DNA of 7,709 bases from Phycisphaerales bacterium UBA7708 (GTDB lineage: Bacteria > Planctomycetota > Phycisphaerae > Sedimentisphaerales > Anaerohalosphaeraceae). A model generated the notes under the pieces. It worked only from the letters and a program-made list of their open reading frames with translations, did no database searches and was not told the DNA's origin. Position numbers and translations under genes: made by a program. The DNA is taken from NCBI GenBank assembly GCA_002482415.1, contig DLFY01000107.1, positions 7,762 through 15,470 on the forward strand, given 5' to 3'. Shown piece by piece: positions 7,199-7,709 of this stretch (the stretch's first letter is position 1; each line of letters begins with the position of its first letter).

Positions 7199-7276
7199 AT
7201 TCGATTTTCTGATTGAACTGGTCCCGGTTTTTGGCGATAGTATATGAAATAACACTGTTTAATGGAATATGTATTT
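7199..7276. promoter_or_regulatory. Divergent promoter region of bioF-like and rhomboid genes
   Basis: The 78 bases between the two divergent starts must hold both promoters unless they lie inside the genes. On the plus strand, TTGAAC (7213-7218) and GATAGT (7236-7241) are 17 bases apart and could serve the rhomboid gene. On the minus strand, TTCCAT (7267-7262) and TATACT (7244-7239) are also 17 bases apart and could serve bioF. The two -10 elements would overlap, so the promoters would compete. The boxes are read by eye and are imperfect matches. Confidence 0.35.
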
Positions 7277-7709
7277 ATGGGTATCTACGACCGGGATTAT
7301 CAGAAAGAAACCACTGGCAAAGGCGAGTATTTCGGTACGGGCGGTCTGTTTTCCAATGTCCCGCCGGTGACCCGGTATTTTCTGATTATCAACATCCTGG
7401 TTTTTGTGGTGATGTATCTTTTTGGGCTAAGCGAGTATTTTGACAAGTATTTCAGTGTTTTCCCAGGCAGTTACATCAATATACTTCAGGTGTGGCGGCT
7501 GGTGACCTATCAATTTCTCCATGCGGATATTCTGCATATTTTATTCAATATGATGATGCTGTATTTTCTGGGGCCGATGCTGGAATCCACCTGGGGTTCT
7601 AAAACCTATCTGCGGTTTTATCTGATCAGCGGGGCGGCCGGCGGGGTGGTTTATACGCTGCTGGTTCTGGGACATGTGCTTGGGGGGCTTCCCATGGTGG
7701 GGGCTTCCG
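7277..7709 (+). CDS. Rhomboid-family intramembrane serine protease (3' truncated)
   Basis: This is the N-terminal 144 residues of a rhomboid protease, which cleaves membrane proteins within or near their transmembrane segments. A polar cytoplasmic N-terminus (MGIYDRDYQKETTGKGEYFG) leads to TM1 at about 33-50. The L1 loop contains the conserved W72-R73 in VWRLVTYQFLHAD. The next helix has the HxxxxHxxxN pattern (H82, H87, N91), followed by further hydrophobic helices. The window ends in VGAS: this is the GxS motif, with catalytic Ser144 as the last complete codon. The catalytic histidine lies beyond the window. An in-frame ATG at 7262 would add five residues (MEYVF), but MGIYDRDY reads like a true N-terminus. 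The only weak Shine-Dalgarno-like bases are TGGAA at 7263-7267. Family certain; the natural substrate is unknown. Confidence 0.92.
   Translation, partial: MGIYDRDYQKETTGKGEYFGTGGLFSNVPPVTRYFLIINILVFVVMYLFGLSEYFDKYFSVFPGSYINILQVWRLVTYQFLHADILHILFNMMMLYFLGPMLESTWGSKTYLRFYLISGAAGGVVYTLLVLGHVLGGLPMVGAS

Noticed and set aside
7199..7255. Upstream GTG start for the BioF-like protein at 7255
   Set aside because: It adds 19 residues not typical of the family, has no Shine-Dalgarno, and would occupy the likely promoter region.
1..7709. Search for tRNA, rRNA, CRISPR repeats, insertion sequences, integrase sites and riboswitches
   Set aside because: No cloverleaf, tandem spaced repeats, transposase motifs or recognisable aptamer were seen by eye on either strand.

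Overview
The window looks like chromosomal DNA from a Gram-negative bacterium with an outer membrane. The evidence is a tripartite envelope-spanning efflux operon, a TolC-type protein with a lipobox, and ordinary Shine-Dalgarno sites. The overall style fits Planctomycetota (Phycisphaerae-like) or a relative: moderate GC, a separate MacB-type ATPase and permease, and a rhomboid protein beginning MGIYDRDY. That placement is inference from protein style, not a database match.

Layout from left to right. Bases 1-564 hold the C-terminal part of a type B carboxylesterase whose N-terminus lies outside the window. A gap of about 170 bases follows, with a weak hairpin and at best a weak promoter candidate. 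Bases 739-5799 hold four tightly packed plus-strand genes: a MacA/HlyD-like periplasmic adaptor, a MacB/LolD-type ABC ATPase, a MacB/FtsX-type permease and a TolC-family outer-membrane lipoprotein. Bases 5800-6025 are a convergent intergenic region. It contains nested inverted repeats that look like a terminator, and a short minus-strand reading frame that resembles a leftover gene end or a very small ORF. Bases 6026-7198 on the minus strand encode a BioF-like alpha-oxoamine synthase. After a 78-base divergent promoter region, bases 7277-7709 start a rhomboid-family membrane protease. The window cuts it off exactly at its catalytic serine codon.

The four efflux genes form one logical machine. 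The ATPase and the four-helix permease make a mechanotransmission-type ABC transporter in the inner membrane. The adaptor, anchored in the inner membrane, spans the periplasm with an alpha-hairpin. The TolC-like protein forms the exit duct in the outer membrane. Overlaps of 4 and 8 bases and an 18-base gap point to co-transcription and translational coupling. The substrate cannot be read from the sequence (macrolide, peptide, lipid or siderophore are all possible).

I found no mobile element, CRISPR array, tRNA or rRNA, and nothing that amounts to a new biological system. The points most worth a second look are the short minus-strand coding remnant at 5901-6005, the nested terminator overlapping it, the altered active-site lysine motif of the BioF-like enzyme, and start-codon choices that differ from the longest reading frames.
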